From Anaerolineae bacterium (lineage in GTDB: Bacteria; Chloroflexota; Anaerolineae; Aggregatilineales; Phototrophicaceae), in NCBI GenBank assembly GCA_022820665.1, contig JAJEFB010000044.1:59705-123704 (forward strand): 64,000 bases of DNA, read 5' to 3'. The translations under genes and the position numbers were made by a program. Under the pieces are notes generated by a model, which was given only the letters and a program-made list of their open reading frames with translations, was not told where the DNA came from and did no database searches. Shown here piece by piece: positions 36,638-45,076 of this stretch (its first letter is position 1; each line of letters starts with the position of its first letter).

Positions 36638-37552
36638 ATGAAACGAATAGGCGCCGAAAATCTTGATGCGCTTGAGCCGCTGGGCTCGGTCGCCTTCGGC
36701 TGGATATCGCAAGTCTTGTGGTCGCCTTCAGGAGATATGCTGGCGGTCTGCGGCGGCGATGGCATTGCGGTTTACGCGGATGCCTTCGGCGGCCAGCCCA
36801 AGTATCGGCTGGCAGGGCAAAGCGCTCCTGTTAAGGGAATCGCCTTTGATCCCTCTGGTGATAGGCTGGCGTCGGTCGGCTCCGATACTGCCTTGAGACT
36901 GTGGACATTTCATGAAAACGAACTCATCGAGCGTAGCAACGCATATGGGCACGAGAACTCGGTCGACGATGTAGCTTTCAGCCCCGATGGTTTGCTGATC
37001 GCGACTGCAAGCGCGGATCATACGATTCGCCTCTGGCATCCGGCAACCCTGAAAACTGAAAATGTGCTCACGGGGCATTCCGATGAAGTGACATCCCTGA
37101 CCTTTGATCGGAGCGGCCGGGCGCTGTTTTCCGCGGGCCGTGATGGGAGCGTTCGCGCATGGGATCTTGTGGGGAAGAACGGGAGCGTAATGCTGGGTAA
37201 ACATGAGGATTGGGTGCGTGAGATTGCCCTGGACTCAACTGGAACGAATCTGGCTTCGGCTTGCAAGGACGGAACCATTCGGGTCTGGAACTTGCGGGCC
37301 TCCGCTCCACCCCAAACCTTGCCAGGGCATCCTGATGGCGCGGATACCGTCGCATTTTCCCGAGATGGGTCGCTACTGGCGAGTGGCGGACGGGACGGCA
37401 TGTTGCGCTTCTGGGATCTTGCCGCCGGCCGTCTGCGGCATTGCGCGCGCGCTCACACGCGGCCTGTCTTGAGCATCGCTCGCAATCCTGCCGGTACGAT
37501 GTTTGTCTCCGGCGCCGGCGACAACCGGGCGTTGCTCTGGGCGATCCGCTGA
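36638..37552 (+). CDS. WD40-repeat beta-propeller protein
   Basis: A 304-aa protein made almost entirely of WD40 repeats; about seven blades are seen, for example SPDGLLIATASADHTIRLWH, SGRALFSAGRDGSVRAWD, TNLASACKDGTIRVWN and GSLLASGGRDGMLRFWD. It has no signal peptide, so a cytoplasmic scaffold. Partners are unknown. GGGAA just upstream of ATG 36638 acts as the ribosome site. Confidence 0.88.
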   Translation: MKRIGAENLDALEPLGSVAFGWISQVLWSPSGDMLAVCGGDGIAVYADAFGGQPKYRLAGQSAPVKGIAFDPSGDRLASVGSDTALRLWTFHENELIERSNAYGHENSVDDVAFSPDGLLIATASADHTIRLWHPATLKTENVLTGHSDEVTSLTFDRSGRALFSAGRDGSVRAWDLVGKNGSVMLGKHEDWVREIALDSTGTNLASACKDGTIRVWNLRASAPPQTLPGHPDGADTVAFSRDGSLLASGGRDGMLRFWDLAAGRLRHCARAHTRPVLSIARNPAGTMFVSGAGDNRALLWAIR

Positions 37553-37644
37553 TGCTTTCCTGTGGCTATTGGGATTCCTGGCGACATCAAGGAGCAAACG
37601 GTAGAATGCGTTGTATCCCTTAAGTGTAATGAAGGCAAATACAG

Positions 37645-38133
37645 ATGAGTACAGGCACGACGAGCTTGCGGCAAGTACGGGAGCGTCAAATCAGCGCAAT
37701 GCGCTTGACCGGCGAGGTATTGAGCCATATTCTGCGCGGCGTGAGCGAAGAACAAGCGCATGAATTGCGCGACGGACCGGCAGGCTGGTCAATTGTCGAA
37801 ATCGTATGTCATTTGCGTGATTTCGACCAGATCTTCCGCAGCCGCGCCAAGATGATACTGAGCGAGGATCACCCGAGGTTGCCCGCCTATGATCACGAAG
37901 CAATGGCTGTTGAACGGGCGTATCAGCAAGAGCGACTCTCGAGCGCCTGCCAGCAGCTTGAAGCGTCGCGACGGGAGACCATCGTTTTTTTCGCCTCTCT
38001 GACGGCAGATCAATGGGAACGCGAGGGCGTCCATCCGGAACGCGACAGCTTCACAATGACCGATGCCGCGATGCAAGTTGGCTTGCACGATTTGGATCAC
38101 CTGGAACAAATTACACGAGTTTTGGCGGGATAG
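37645..38133 (+). CDS. DinB superfamily protein
   Basis: A 162-aa four-helix-bundle protein of the DinB/YfiT type, metal-dependent. Histidine ligands are visible in IVEIVCHLRDFDQIF and in the C-terminal GLHDLDHLEQITRVL. Some relatives are thiol S-transferases (mycothiol/bacillithiol); the partner thiol is unknown. It is followed by xpt. Confidence 0.82.
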   Translation: MSTGTTSLRQVRERQISAMRLTGEVLSHILRGVSEEQAHELRDGPAGWSIVEIVCHLRDFDQIFRSRAKMILSEDHPRLPAYDHEAMAVERAYQQERLSSACQQLEASRRETIVFFASLTADQWEREGVHPERDSFTMTDAAMQVGLHDLDHLEQITRVLAG

Positions 38134-38188
38134 TGGATCCCGCCCTGATGCAATGCCCAGAGAGTAGCGAGCAATCAGGAGATCTGCG

Positions 38189-38767
38189 ATGCAGGCATTG
38201 ATCGAGCGCATTCGGTCGGAAGGTAAAAACCTCGGCGGAGGCATCCTCAAAGTTGACAGCATCATCAACCATCAGCTTGATCCGCGGCTGATGGAAGGCA
38301 TGGGCAAGGCTTTTGCCCAGCGCTTTTCGGACATAGCGATTGACCGCATCATGACCGCCGAGATTTCCGGGATCGCGCCGGCTCTAATGACTGGTATCGA
38401 ATTGAGCGTACCTGTAGTCTACGCGCGCAAGAAAAAGCCCATAACCATGGCTGGTCCGGTGTTTCTGGAAACTGCGCCCAGCCACACCAAGGGTGGCGAA
38501 ACGCTGCTGCTGGTAGCGGCGGAATTCCTGCATGCCGGGGAAAACGTCTTAATCATCGACGATTTCCTCGCGACGGGGCAGACCTTGCTGGCACTGGCGC
38601 GCATAGTCTCCAGCGCAAATGCCAATCTGGTTGGCGTGGGCGTCGTTGTTGAAAAGACCTTTGAAGGCGGGCGCGAGCGCATGTTGGAAAATTACGACGT
38701 GCCGATTCATGCCTTGGCTACGATCACCAGTATGGAAGGCGAGACAATCACGATTCGCGAGATCTGA
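38189..38767 (+). CDS. xpt: Xanthine phosphoribosyltransferase
   Basis: A 192-aa type I phosphoribosyltransferase that converts xanthine plus PRPP to XMP. The PRPP loop is VLIIDDFLATGQTLL (residues about 125-139), and the purine-binding area and RIMTAEISGIAPALMTGIEL match Xpt. The start ATG 38189 has AGGAGAT upstream. There is not room for a purine riboswitch between it and the DinB gene (55 bases). Confidence 0.92.
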   Translation: MQALIERIRSEGKNLGGGILKVDSIINHQLDPRLMEGMGKAFAQRFSDIAIDRIMTAEISGIAPALMTGIELSVPVVYARKKKPITMAGPVFLETAPSHTKGGETLLLVAAEFLHAGENVLIIDDFLATGQTLLALARIVSSANANLVGVGVVVEKTFEGGRERMLENYDVPIHALATITSMEGETITIREI

Positions 38768-38787
38768 GCGCTGCGCGATTCGGTCGA

Positions 38788-39849
38788 TCAGAGGGCGACA
38801 GCTTGTCCTGTACGGGCGGATTCTTGGGCGGCAAGGGCGAAGCGCAAGACGTCGCGCCCCTCTTCCCCAGTCAGCTTCGGCGCTTCGCTGGCAAAATAGG
38901 CATCAATAAAGTGGCGAGTCGAGTTGATAAAACTGTGTTCCCAGCCGACTGGCATGTCCGAGAAGCTGCGCGTCTGTCTGTCCTTGTACATGACTACCGG
39001 CGGCAGATCCATCATTTTGCCGTGTCCCCGCGTCACCCAGATCACGCCTTTAGTACCGGTCAATTCCACACGATCGTCTTGCGCGTATTGCCGCGTATCC
39101 AAGACCAGTTCAGGAGAATAAACCGCTTCAAGGGAGCCGTAACGGTTATTGGGGAACTTCCACGAGACGATCGCGGGCGCGTCAAGAATCATGCCGGGGG
39201 CGACTTCGGTGCGGCCGATCCAGGCATGCACCTGCTCCGCCATGCCCATAAAATGCCAACCCAGCGCGAACTTGTGATGACCGTCGTCGAACACCAGCGG
39301 ACCGCCACCGCATTCCTCCGGATCGTAGCGCCAAGCCAAGGCAGCATTCGGCACTTCCCACTCTGTCGGGCTGATACCGGAATTGCTCTTGATGCGGATC
39401 GTTAGCAAGTCCCCGATCTCGCCGCTGTCTATCAGCGCTTTGGCTCGTTGTACCGGCGGATAGAAGATGAAGTTTTCGTAAACCTTGAACAAAACGCCGG
39501 CTTGCCGCGTCGCGTCGATCATGGCATCGGCTTGCGCAACTGTCAAAGCCATCGGCTTTTGAACCGACACGTGCTTGCCTGCCGCGGCCGCGTCCAGGGT
39601 CGCCTGATAGTGCAGGTGATGCGGCAAGAGAATCTCCACTAGATCAATGTCGTCCAGCGCCAAGAGATCATCGTAGTCACTGAATATGCGAGAATCCGGC
39701 ACAGCCCAGGCGTGTCCGCGCGTCTGTGCCAACTCAATGCTTCGATCGCAAACCGCCACGATTTCCGTCCGCGGGTCATCCAGATAAGCCAGCGCGTGCA
39801 AATCCGAAATTCTTCCCGTACCGATGAATCCTACGCGAAGTTTGTCCAT
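38788..39849 (-). CDS. Gfo/Idh/MocA family oxidoreductase (second copy)
   Basis: A 353-aa dehydrogenase with the Rossmann loop GFIGTGRISDLH and the conserved lysine, here in VQKPMALT: the usual EKP tripeptide is QKP, a substitution seen in some members. ATG 39849 is preferred over ATG 39855 because GAGG then has proper spacing. The C-terminal domain contains DDGHHKFALGWHFMG, compatible with a sugar or inositol substrate. It is convergent with xpt (20 bases). Confidence 0.83.
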   Translation of the reverse strand: MDKLRVGFIGTGRISDLHALAYLDDPRTEIVAVCDRSIELAQTRGHAWAVPDSRIFSDYDDLLALDDIDLVEILLPHHLHYQATLDAAAAGKHVSVQKPMALTVAQADAMIDATRQAGVLFKVYENFIFYPPVQRAKALIDSGEIGDLLTIRIKSNSGISPTEWEVPNAALAWRYDPEECGGGPLVFDDGHHKFALGWHFMGMAEQVHAWIGRTEVAPGMILDAPAIVSWKFPNNRYGSLEAVYSPELVLDTRQYAQDDRVELTGTKGVIWVTRGHGKMMDLPPVVMYKDRQTRSFSDMPVGWEHSFINSTRHFIDAYFASEAPKLTGEEGRDVLRFALAAQESARTGQAVAL

Positions 39850-40700
39850 CTCCATCCTCTAATTGGCAGGCTCAAATCAGACTTCGGCAACTCAATGACT
39901 GAGCCGAGCGCGGGCGTCGGCGCCTTCTGGCTTGCAGAGCGTGATTGTACCATTACGCGGTTTCTCATGAAAGGCGTGACACAGCCTTGCAGAGCAATCG
40001 CCCCATATTTTCTCAAAATTTGACCCTTTGTGATGAAAACGATGCCACTAGCACCCCAGCGTCCGCCTTTTTTGATTTCTTCGCAGGGTAAGAGTGCGCC
40101 CTTTGCCGTTATGACCTTGACCGTCTTCGGAATGCGGAATAGATAATGCCAGCCTAAAGCCTGTACAGCCCGGCACAGCGCCGGAGAGTTACCGATGCCG
40201 CGATCAGCCATCAGCAAAACGGGTCGGTCATCCGGCAAGGCTGCTTTGATTTGCTTCAGCATGGCGGTGATCATCTTCACTTGCCCTCCCTCACGATAAT
40301 CCGCCGTGCTGTTGGCCGAGTAGCAGCGCCATATCAGCGGGATACAGCGTCGCTTGTAAGCCGCGCCTATCATCATGATGCGGAAGCGATCGCTAAGGCT
40401 TGTCTCGTCCACCAGGAGAACCAACCGATTCATAGGCAAGCAATTAGCTACCCAGCCAATCCAGTCTCGCGAAAACTGCGCCGCTGTCCACTTGTCATCC
40501 GCAAGCAGACGATGCAGTCGCCGCTCTATTGTGGCATAGTCCTTTCTTGACAGCATGCGGGCGATCTTCGCCAGATGGCAGTGCTCGGCGAGAAGGATAC
40601 CAAGGCTAGCAAGGGCTAAACGTTTATGCTGCCAGACAGTGAAACTCGGGAAATGACTCGAAATGAAACCTAGCCATGGGTAAAATAATTTCAGATTCAT
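39831..40700 (-). pseudogene. IS4-like DDE transposase, C-terminally truncated
   Basis: From ATG 40700 (MNLKLFYPWLGF) the frame carries a DDE transposase: LLVDETSLSDRFRIMMIGAA (first Asp) and VLLMADRGIGNSPALCRA (second Asp). The homology fades after KGQILRKYGAIALQG near 40015, and the last 60 codons look unrelated and run up to the start of the neighbouring oxidoreductase gene. The final catalytic Glu region is missing. Hence a 3'-truncated insertion sequence. An inverted repeat surrounds the start codon. Confidence 0.7.
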
Positions 40701-40749
40701 CAGTATCGCCGTCTTTCCTTGGTCGGCTGGATGGGGTACTGATGAATCT
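40693..40749 (-). promoter_or_regulatory. Hairpin enclosing the transposase ribosome site and start codon
   Basis: AGATTCATCAGTA (40693-40705) and TACTGATGAATCT (40737-40749) form a perfect 13-bp inverted repeat with 31 bases between. The transposase start ATG lies in one arm and its AAGGAAAG ribosome site in the loop, so read-through RNA would be poorly translated. Confidence 0.6.
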
Positions 40750-41222
40750 TTACACAAAATAGCTATCACCGCGCTTGATTTGGCCTCCAAACCTGTCATG
40801 TCCTCAGCACAAGCGCGGGGGGTGTACCGATCTTGCCACTTAAAGTGTCGCATTTGGCGAATTTGCCGACAAATGCCCCGCATGCCCGCCAGCGCAGGTT
40901 TCCCCTGATCAGCCCCTTCACATGCCAGCGCGCGGTTTCCCCACCGCATCTGCGAGCCAATGCCGTCACGGCAATGCCCGCACTCAAAACCAAGCGCCCA
41001 CTTTTCCCCGGCGGGCGTTTTCAGTGGATATCCTGAAATCATATCTGAACTTCTATCGGGCTATCCGCCGGATGCACACGCCCAAATCCGGCACAATCGG
41101 GGTGCCCATATGACCTGGGCGCGCTCAAAATCGCTTGGAACGGCTTCTCGCGTGCCGTTCTTTACCTGAATCCGCCGAACTTACCATCCTGCACTTTCAA
41201 GCGCTGATTTCAACAATCAATC
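40750..41222. other. Gene-free region around the transposase remnant
   Basis: About 470 bases between the transposase and the M23 gene. An open frame continues upstream of the transposase start to 41042 but has no recognisable content. No tRNA or terminal inverted repeat was found. Nothing firm can be said. Confidence 0.4.
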
Positions 41223-41783
41223 TCAGACGGCAGCCGCAATCTGGCTCAACGGGTCAATGAAACGCTCGGCAACTTCGGCCGTCGTATCGTAATAGGTTCT
41301 GGCACGGGCATAGGCTCGGGAGCGCGGCAGGTCCAGGTGAAGATGCGCCGGATAGATGTCCTTCGCGCCCCTGCCCACCGTCCCGATCTGCTGACCGCGC
41401 CTAACGCGCTCCCCCTTCCTGACCAGCTTCTTGTCCAGGTGCGTGTAGCGCAGACAGCTCCCGTCCTCGTGCTCGACCACGACCGTGTTCCCAAAGCCCT
41501 TGGGCAGGTAGACCGAATCAATCACGAAGCCGGGTCGCATCGTGTGTACCGGCGCCCGATGAGCATCCCAGCGGTAGATATCGATGCCGCTATGGCGCTT
41601 TTGGTGAAAGGCGGGATAAGCCTCGTCATAGAGGATCTCAGCGTAGCCGAGCGTGATGCGCCAGCCGCTTCCGGGAGGAATGATGACATCCGCTGTCGGA
41701 TCGGCAAAAACAGCGCCTGCCGACTTGCCCTCTGCAACAGACAGTGATAGCCTGACCCGGTCAATACGTGAGAAACTGGCCAT
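41223..41783 (-). CDS. M23 family (LytM-like) metallopeptidase
   Basis: About 186 aa. The zinc motifs are HSGIDIY (H-x3-D) and HLHLDLP (H-x-H). The rest of the domain, TMRPGFVIDSVYLPKGFGNT, VVVEHEDGSCLRYTHLDKKL and KGERVRRGQQIGTVG, is the classical LytM beta-barrel. There is no signal peptide. The ATG 41783 overlaps on the opposite strand with ATG 41782 of the mutase gene (shared CATG), so a later start is also possible. Members cut Gly-containing peptide cross-links of cell walls or act as sensors. The link to the sugar cluster is unclear. Confidence 0.75.
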   Translation of the reverse strand: MASFSRIDRVRLSLSVAEGKSAGAVFADPTADVIIPPGSGWRITLGYAEILYDEAYPAFHQKRHSGIDIYRWDAHRAPVHTMRPGFVIDSVYLPKGFGNTVVVEHEDGSCLRYTHLDKKLVRKGERVRRGQQIGTVGRGAKDIYPAHLHLDLPRSRAYARARTYYDTTAEVAERFIDPLSQIAAAV

Positions 41784-42450
41784 GCCCATACACGCCTTTG
41801 TCTTCGACCTCGACGGCGTCATCACTAATACCGCCGAATACCACTTTCGCGCCTGGAAACGCCTGGCGGAAGAAAACCGCATCCCCTTCACACGCGCGGA
41901 CAATGAGGCGCTGCGCGGCGTCTCGCGTAGGGAGAGCTTGCGGCGGCTGCTGAACGGGCGCGACCTCACGGAAGAGCAAGCTCAAGACTGGATGGCGCGG
42001 AAAAACAGCTACTATCAGCAGCATCTGCAAGGCTTGACGCCTGCGGACGCGTTGCCCGGCGTCACGGCTTTTCTCGCTGCGGCGCGTTCGCGCGGTTTGA
42101 AGCTGGCCATCGCATCGGCGAGCAGGAACGCCCGCTTCGTACTCAATCGTCTTGAGCTGACGCAGCGCTTTGATGTGATCGGCGACGGGCACTCAGTCAG
42201 CGAGCCCAAACCCAGCCCCGATCTCTTTATTTGGGTGGCGGACCAGTTGCGCATCGCGCCCGAGTCTGCTGTGGTATTCGAAGACGCCGAGGCGGGTGTG
42301 GACGCCGCCAAGCTGGTCGGCTGCCTCACCGTTGGCATCGGCAATGCGAAGGTCGGGCACGCGGATATTCACCTGCCCGATGGGCTGAAAACGGCGCGCG
42401 TTGATCGCATTCTCACTCGGCTTGAGGCGGTCCGCTCGAATCGCGAATGA
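41782..42450 (+). CDS. pgmB: Beta-phosphoglucomutase (HAD superfamily)
   Basis: A 222-aa HAD enzyme. The nucleophile loop FDLDGVITNTAEYHF (residues 8-22) has Asp-x-Asp, with catalytic pieces LRGVSRRESLRRLL, IASASRNARFVLNRL, SEPKPSPDLF and VVFEDAEAGVDAAK. It interconverts beta-D-glucose-1-phosphate and glucose-6-phosphate, which is exactly what GH65 phosphorylases release. It overlaps convergently with the LacI gene (42413-42450) and forms a unit of meaning with the GH65 gene. Confidence 0.92.
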   Translation: MPIHAFVFDLDGVITNTAEYHFRAWKRLAEENRIPFTRADNEALRGVSRRESLRRLLNGRDLTEEQAQDWMARKNSYYQQHLQGLTPADALPGVTAFLAAARSRGLKLAIASASRNARFVLNRLELTQRFDVIGDGHSVSEPKPSPDLFIWVADQLRIAPESAVVFEDAEAGVDAAKLVGCLTVGIGNAKVGHADIHLPDGLKTARVDRILTRLEAVRSNRE

Positions 42451-43441
42451 TTAGCTGGGGCGCGATCAAGCGCGACCTGTTACCGCGTCCCTCGGCGGTC
42501 AAGCTGTCCTTGAACAGGTCCAGAAGCGTCTGGCTGATGCTTTTCATCGGCTGATGCAGCGTGGTCAAGCCCGGCTGAATCACCCGCCCGATAGGTATGC
42601 CGTCAAAGCCGACGACCGACAGTGTCTTGCCGACCGTGAACCCATGTCGTTCCGCCGCCCGTATGACTTCAATGGCGATGTAATCAGCGATCACGAGAAC
42701 CGCGGTCGGTCGCTCATCCGCGGACAGCGCTTCCCACGAGGCGAGGATGCGGTCGATCTGCCCATTGGGGTAATCCGACTGATAGAGAAAGGCGTCTTCG
42801 ACGGGCAGTTCGAGGACTTCCATACCTTCCAAATAGCCCGCCAGGCGATCGTTGCCGCTCAGCGAATCGCTCGGCCAGCCCATGAAGGCAATTCGTTTAT
42901 GCCCCATGCCAGCCAGATATTCCACCGCCCGGCGCATTCCAGCGCGGCCATCCGTGTCTACCCACGGGAAATCCCAGTTATTGTTGGTGCGCCCGAAGCT
43001 GACGAAGGGCACATCACTTTCCAAGAGAAATGCCACGCGCGGATCGGCTTGCCGTGTCTCCGCTAGCACAAAGCCATCGATGCGCCCGGAACGAATCAAA
43101 TCGTCGTACACGGCGATCGGGTCTTCAGGCGGGTGGGTGAAGGTCAGCATATGGTATCCGGCCGCCTCGACCGCTTGCGCCAGATAAAACATAAATTGCG
43201 CCATCATGGGCGATGATTCCAATGCTTCCGGCGCAATATGCCACGCGTAGCCGATCAAACCAGCGCGATTGGCTTGCAAGTTGCGCGCCGCGATGTTGGG
43301 GCGATAACCCATCTCCCGCGCGGTGCTGAGCACATGCTCGCGCGTCTGCTCGCTGACCATATCGAGCCGGTCATTCAGCACATACGACACGGTGGCGATG
43401 GACACGCCCGCCACTTTGGCAACATCTTTGATCGTCGGCAT
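42413..43441 (-). CDS. LacI family transcriptional regulator
   Basis: A 342-aa regulator. The N-terminal HTH and hinge read TIKDVAKVAGVSIATVSYVL and NIAARNLQANRAGLIGYA. The remainder is a sugar-binding periplasmic-type domain with DGFVLAETRQADPRVAFL and VVGFDGIPIGRVIQPGLTTL. It probably represses the sugar operon and releases it on binding the disaccharide. The palindrome CCTTAAACGTTTAAGG at 49813-49828 upstream of the GH65 gene is a likely operator. It is 66 bases from the YesL-like gene. Confidence 0.9.
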   Translation of the reverse strand: MPTIKDVAKVAGVSIATVSYVLNDRLDMVSEQTREHVLSTAREMGYRPNIAARNLQANRAGLIGYAWHIAPEALESSPMMAQFMFYLAQAVEAAGYHMLTFTHPPEDPIAVYDDLIRSGRIDGFVLAETRQADPRVAFLLESDVPFVSFGRTNNNWDFPWVDTDGRAGMRRAVEYLAGMGHKRIAFMGWPSDSLSGNDRLAGYLEGMEVLELPVEDAFLYQSDYPNGQIDRILASWEALSADERPTAVLVIADYIAIEVIRAAERHGFTVGKTLSVVGFDGIPIGRVIQPGLTTLHQPMKSISQTLLDLFKDSLTAEGRGNRSRLIAPQLIIRDSSGPPQAE

Positions 43442-43507
43442 AAGCCCCCTGCAGTCTCACAGCGCCCGGGTATTGTAGCTTGAACCCAAGCCAAATGACG
43501 CCCTGAC

Positions 43508-44116
43508 TTACCTCGCGTGATGGCTGGCTGCGGCCAGCCGGTCGCGCGCGGCGACTGTGCTGACGATCGCGGCGAAGGCGAAGGCCAACAGCAAGGCAAA
43601 GGGTGGCAGAGCGATGCTCAGCCCAGCCAGCGCGACATATCCAGCGATGTTGAACAGGGTAAAGATGGGATTCAGCGCGATCATAAGCGCGGCGTTCCGC
43701 AGCGCGCCAATCACGCTCGGTTGTTCCAGCGCATAGTAAATGGGCCAAAGATACATCATCAGCGCCAGCCAGAATACAATTGCGCCCAGCCAGATCGTGC
43801 GCAGGGCGCCGCCACGCAAAGTGGGCTCAGCGTAGGCGCTCAAGTTAGTGGCGTTGACGACAAGGACCGCCAGCGTGATGAGGCCGAGCAGCGTACCCCA
43901 CGCAAGATTCTCGCGCACGCCCTGAAAGAAGGTGTTGAGATCAGCGCGCTCACTGCGCAGCGACGCGTCGCTGAGCTTGACCAGTCCGGCGAATCCCGCC
44001 GGCGCTGTGACAATCGGAAGCGCGATCAGCACGAAGCAGATATTCGCCCAGACGTAGATATAACCACGATGCTGGAGATGCCGGCACGCGCGCCACCAGA
44101 CCTTGAACGCCGCCAT
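43508..44116 (-). CDS. YesL-like (DUF624) membrane protein
   Basis: A 202-aa integral membrane protein with about five hydrophobic helices, resembling the DUF624/YesL family, which is regularly found beside carbohydrate ABC transporters; its function is unknown. Its start lies 3 bases after the stop of the permease gene, so it belongs to the same operon. Confidence 0.8.
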   Translation of the reverse strand: MAAFKVWWRACRHLQHRGYIYVWANICFVLIALPIVTAPAGFAGLVKLSDASLRSERADLNTFFQGVRENLAWGTLLGLITLAVLVVNATNLSAYAEPTLRGGALRTIWLGAIVFWLALMMYLWPIYYALEQPSVIGALRNAALMIALNPIFTLFNIAGYVALAGLSIALPPFALLLAFAFAAIVSTVAARDRLAAASHHAR

Positions 44117-44119
44117 CGG

Positions 44120-45064
44120 CTAGCCTTTCAAGCCGGTATAACTGATGCCCTCGACAAAGTAGCGCTGGAAGAAGAGAAAGATCAGCGCCATCGGCAGCGT
44201 CGTAATCACCGAGCCGGCCAAGACCAGGTCGTACTGCACATCCAGCCCCGAGCCCCGTAGCACGGTCAACCCCAGCGGCAGGTTGTACAGGTCAGTGTTG
44301 CCGCCCAATATGATCAGCGCGTCCATGAAGTTGTTCCAATTGCCTTGAAAGCCGAAAATCGTCAAGGCAGTTAGCGCGGGCGTCGCCATCGGTAGCACAA
44401 TGCGGAAGAAGATCACAAAACGGTTGGCGCCATCCACCATCGCCGCTTCTTCCACCTCGCGCGGAATCGACTCGAAGAACTGCTTCATCAGCAAGATGCC
44501 AAAAGCATCCGCTGCCAGCGTGACGATATAGCCCTGATAGCTATTCAGCAGGCCCAGCTGCTTGAGCAAAAGGAAACGCGGAATCAGCAGCACGACGCCT
44601 GGGATCATCATCGTGCCCAGGATGATGAAAAACAGCGCGCGATGGCCAGGGAATCTCAGGCGCGCCAGCGCGTAACCGGCCATCGAATCAAAGAAGACGC
44701 GCAGTATCGTCACGGCGATGGACAGGAAGGCGGTGTTAAAGGCCCAGCGCGGCAGCTTGTCGTTCAGGACTCGGCGGTAGCCGTCCACCGAGGGCAAGAA
44801 AAATATGCCGCTGACCTGTTCGTCCGCCGCGATGTATTCGCCGTCTTCGTTGCGGCAGGTCACAGTTTCCAGCAGCGGGATAAAGGGCATGGGCCGGTTC
44901 TCGACAGCGGCATCGCATTTGAAGGAGTTAGCGATGGTGAGCACGAAGGGCGCGATCTCGATCACGGCAAAGGCGAAGAGGAATCCCAGAGCCAGCGCCT
45001 TAAACAGCAGGCGCAGCGCGTGGCTGAAGGATCGAGGTTCGCTCGCGGGGGCTATCGCGGTCAT
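44120..45064 (-). CDS. Carbohydrate ABC transporter permease (MalG type)
   Basis: A 314-aa permease with six membrane helices. The EAA loop that contacts the ATPase reads VEEAAMVDGANRFVIFFRIV. A long periplasmic loop after helix 1 (residues 40-95) contains paired Cys (KCDAA.., TCRNEDGEY). No ATPase gene is next to it; the cluster must use a shared MsmX-like ATPase encoded elsewhere. It is followed by the YesL gene in the operon. Confidence 0.9.
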   Translation of the reverse strand: MTAIAPASEPRSFSHALRLLFKALALGFLFAFAVIEIAPFVLTIANSFKCDAAVENRPMPFIPLLETVTCRNEDGEYIAADEQVSGIFFLPSVDGYRRVLNDKLPRWAFNTAFLSIAVTILRVFFDSMAGYALARLRFPGHRALFFIILGTMMIPGVVLLIPRFLLLKQLGLLNSYQGYIVTLAADAFGILLMKQFFESIPREVEEAAMVDGANRFVIFFRIVLPMATPALTALTIFGFQGNWNNFMDALIILGGNTDLYNLPLGLTVLRGSGLDVQYDLVLAGSVITTLPMALIFLFFQRYFVEGISYTGLKG

Positions 45065-45076
45065 CAGTTCGCTCTT

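Noticed and set aside
39831..41042. Reading the whole 403-codon frame as one transposase
   Set aside because: The first 114 codons precede the natural start ATG 40700 and have no resemblance to transposases, and the last part leaves the DDE domain.
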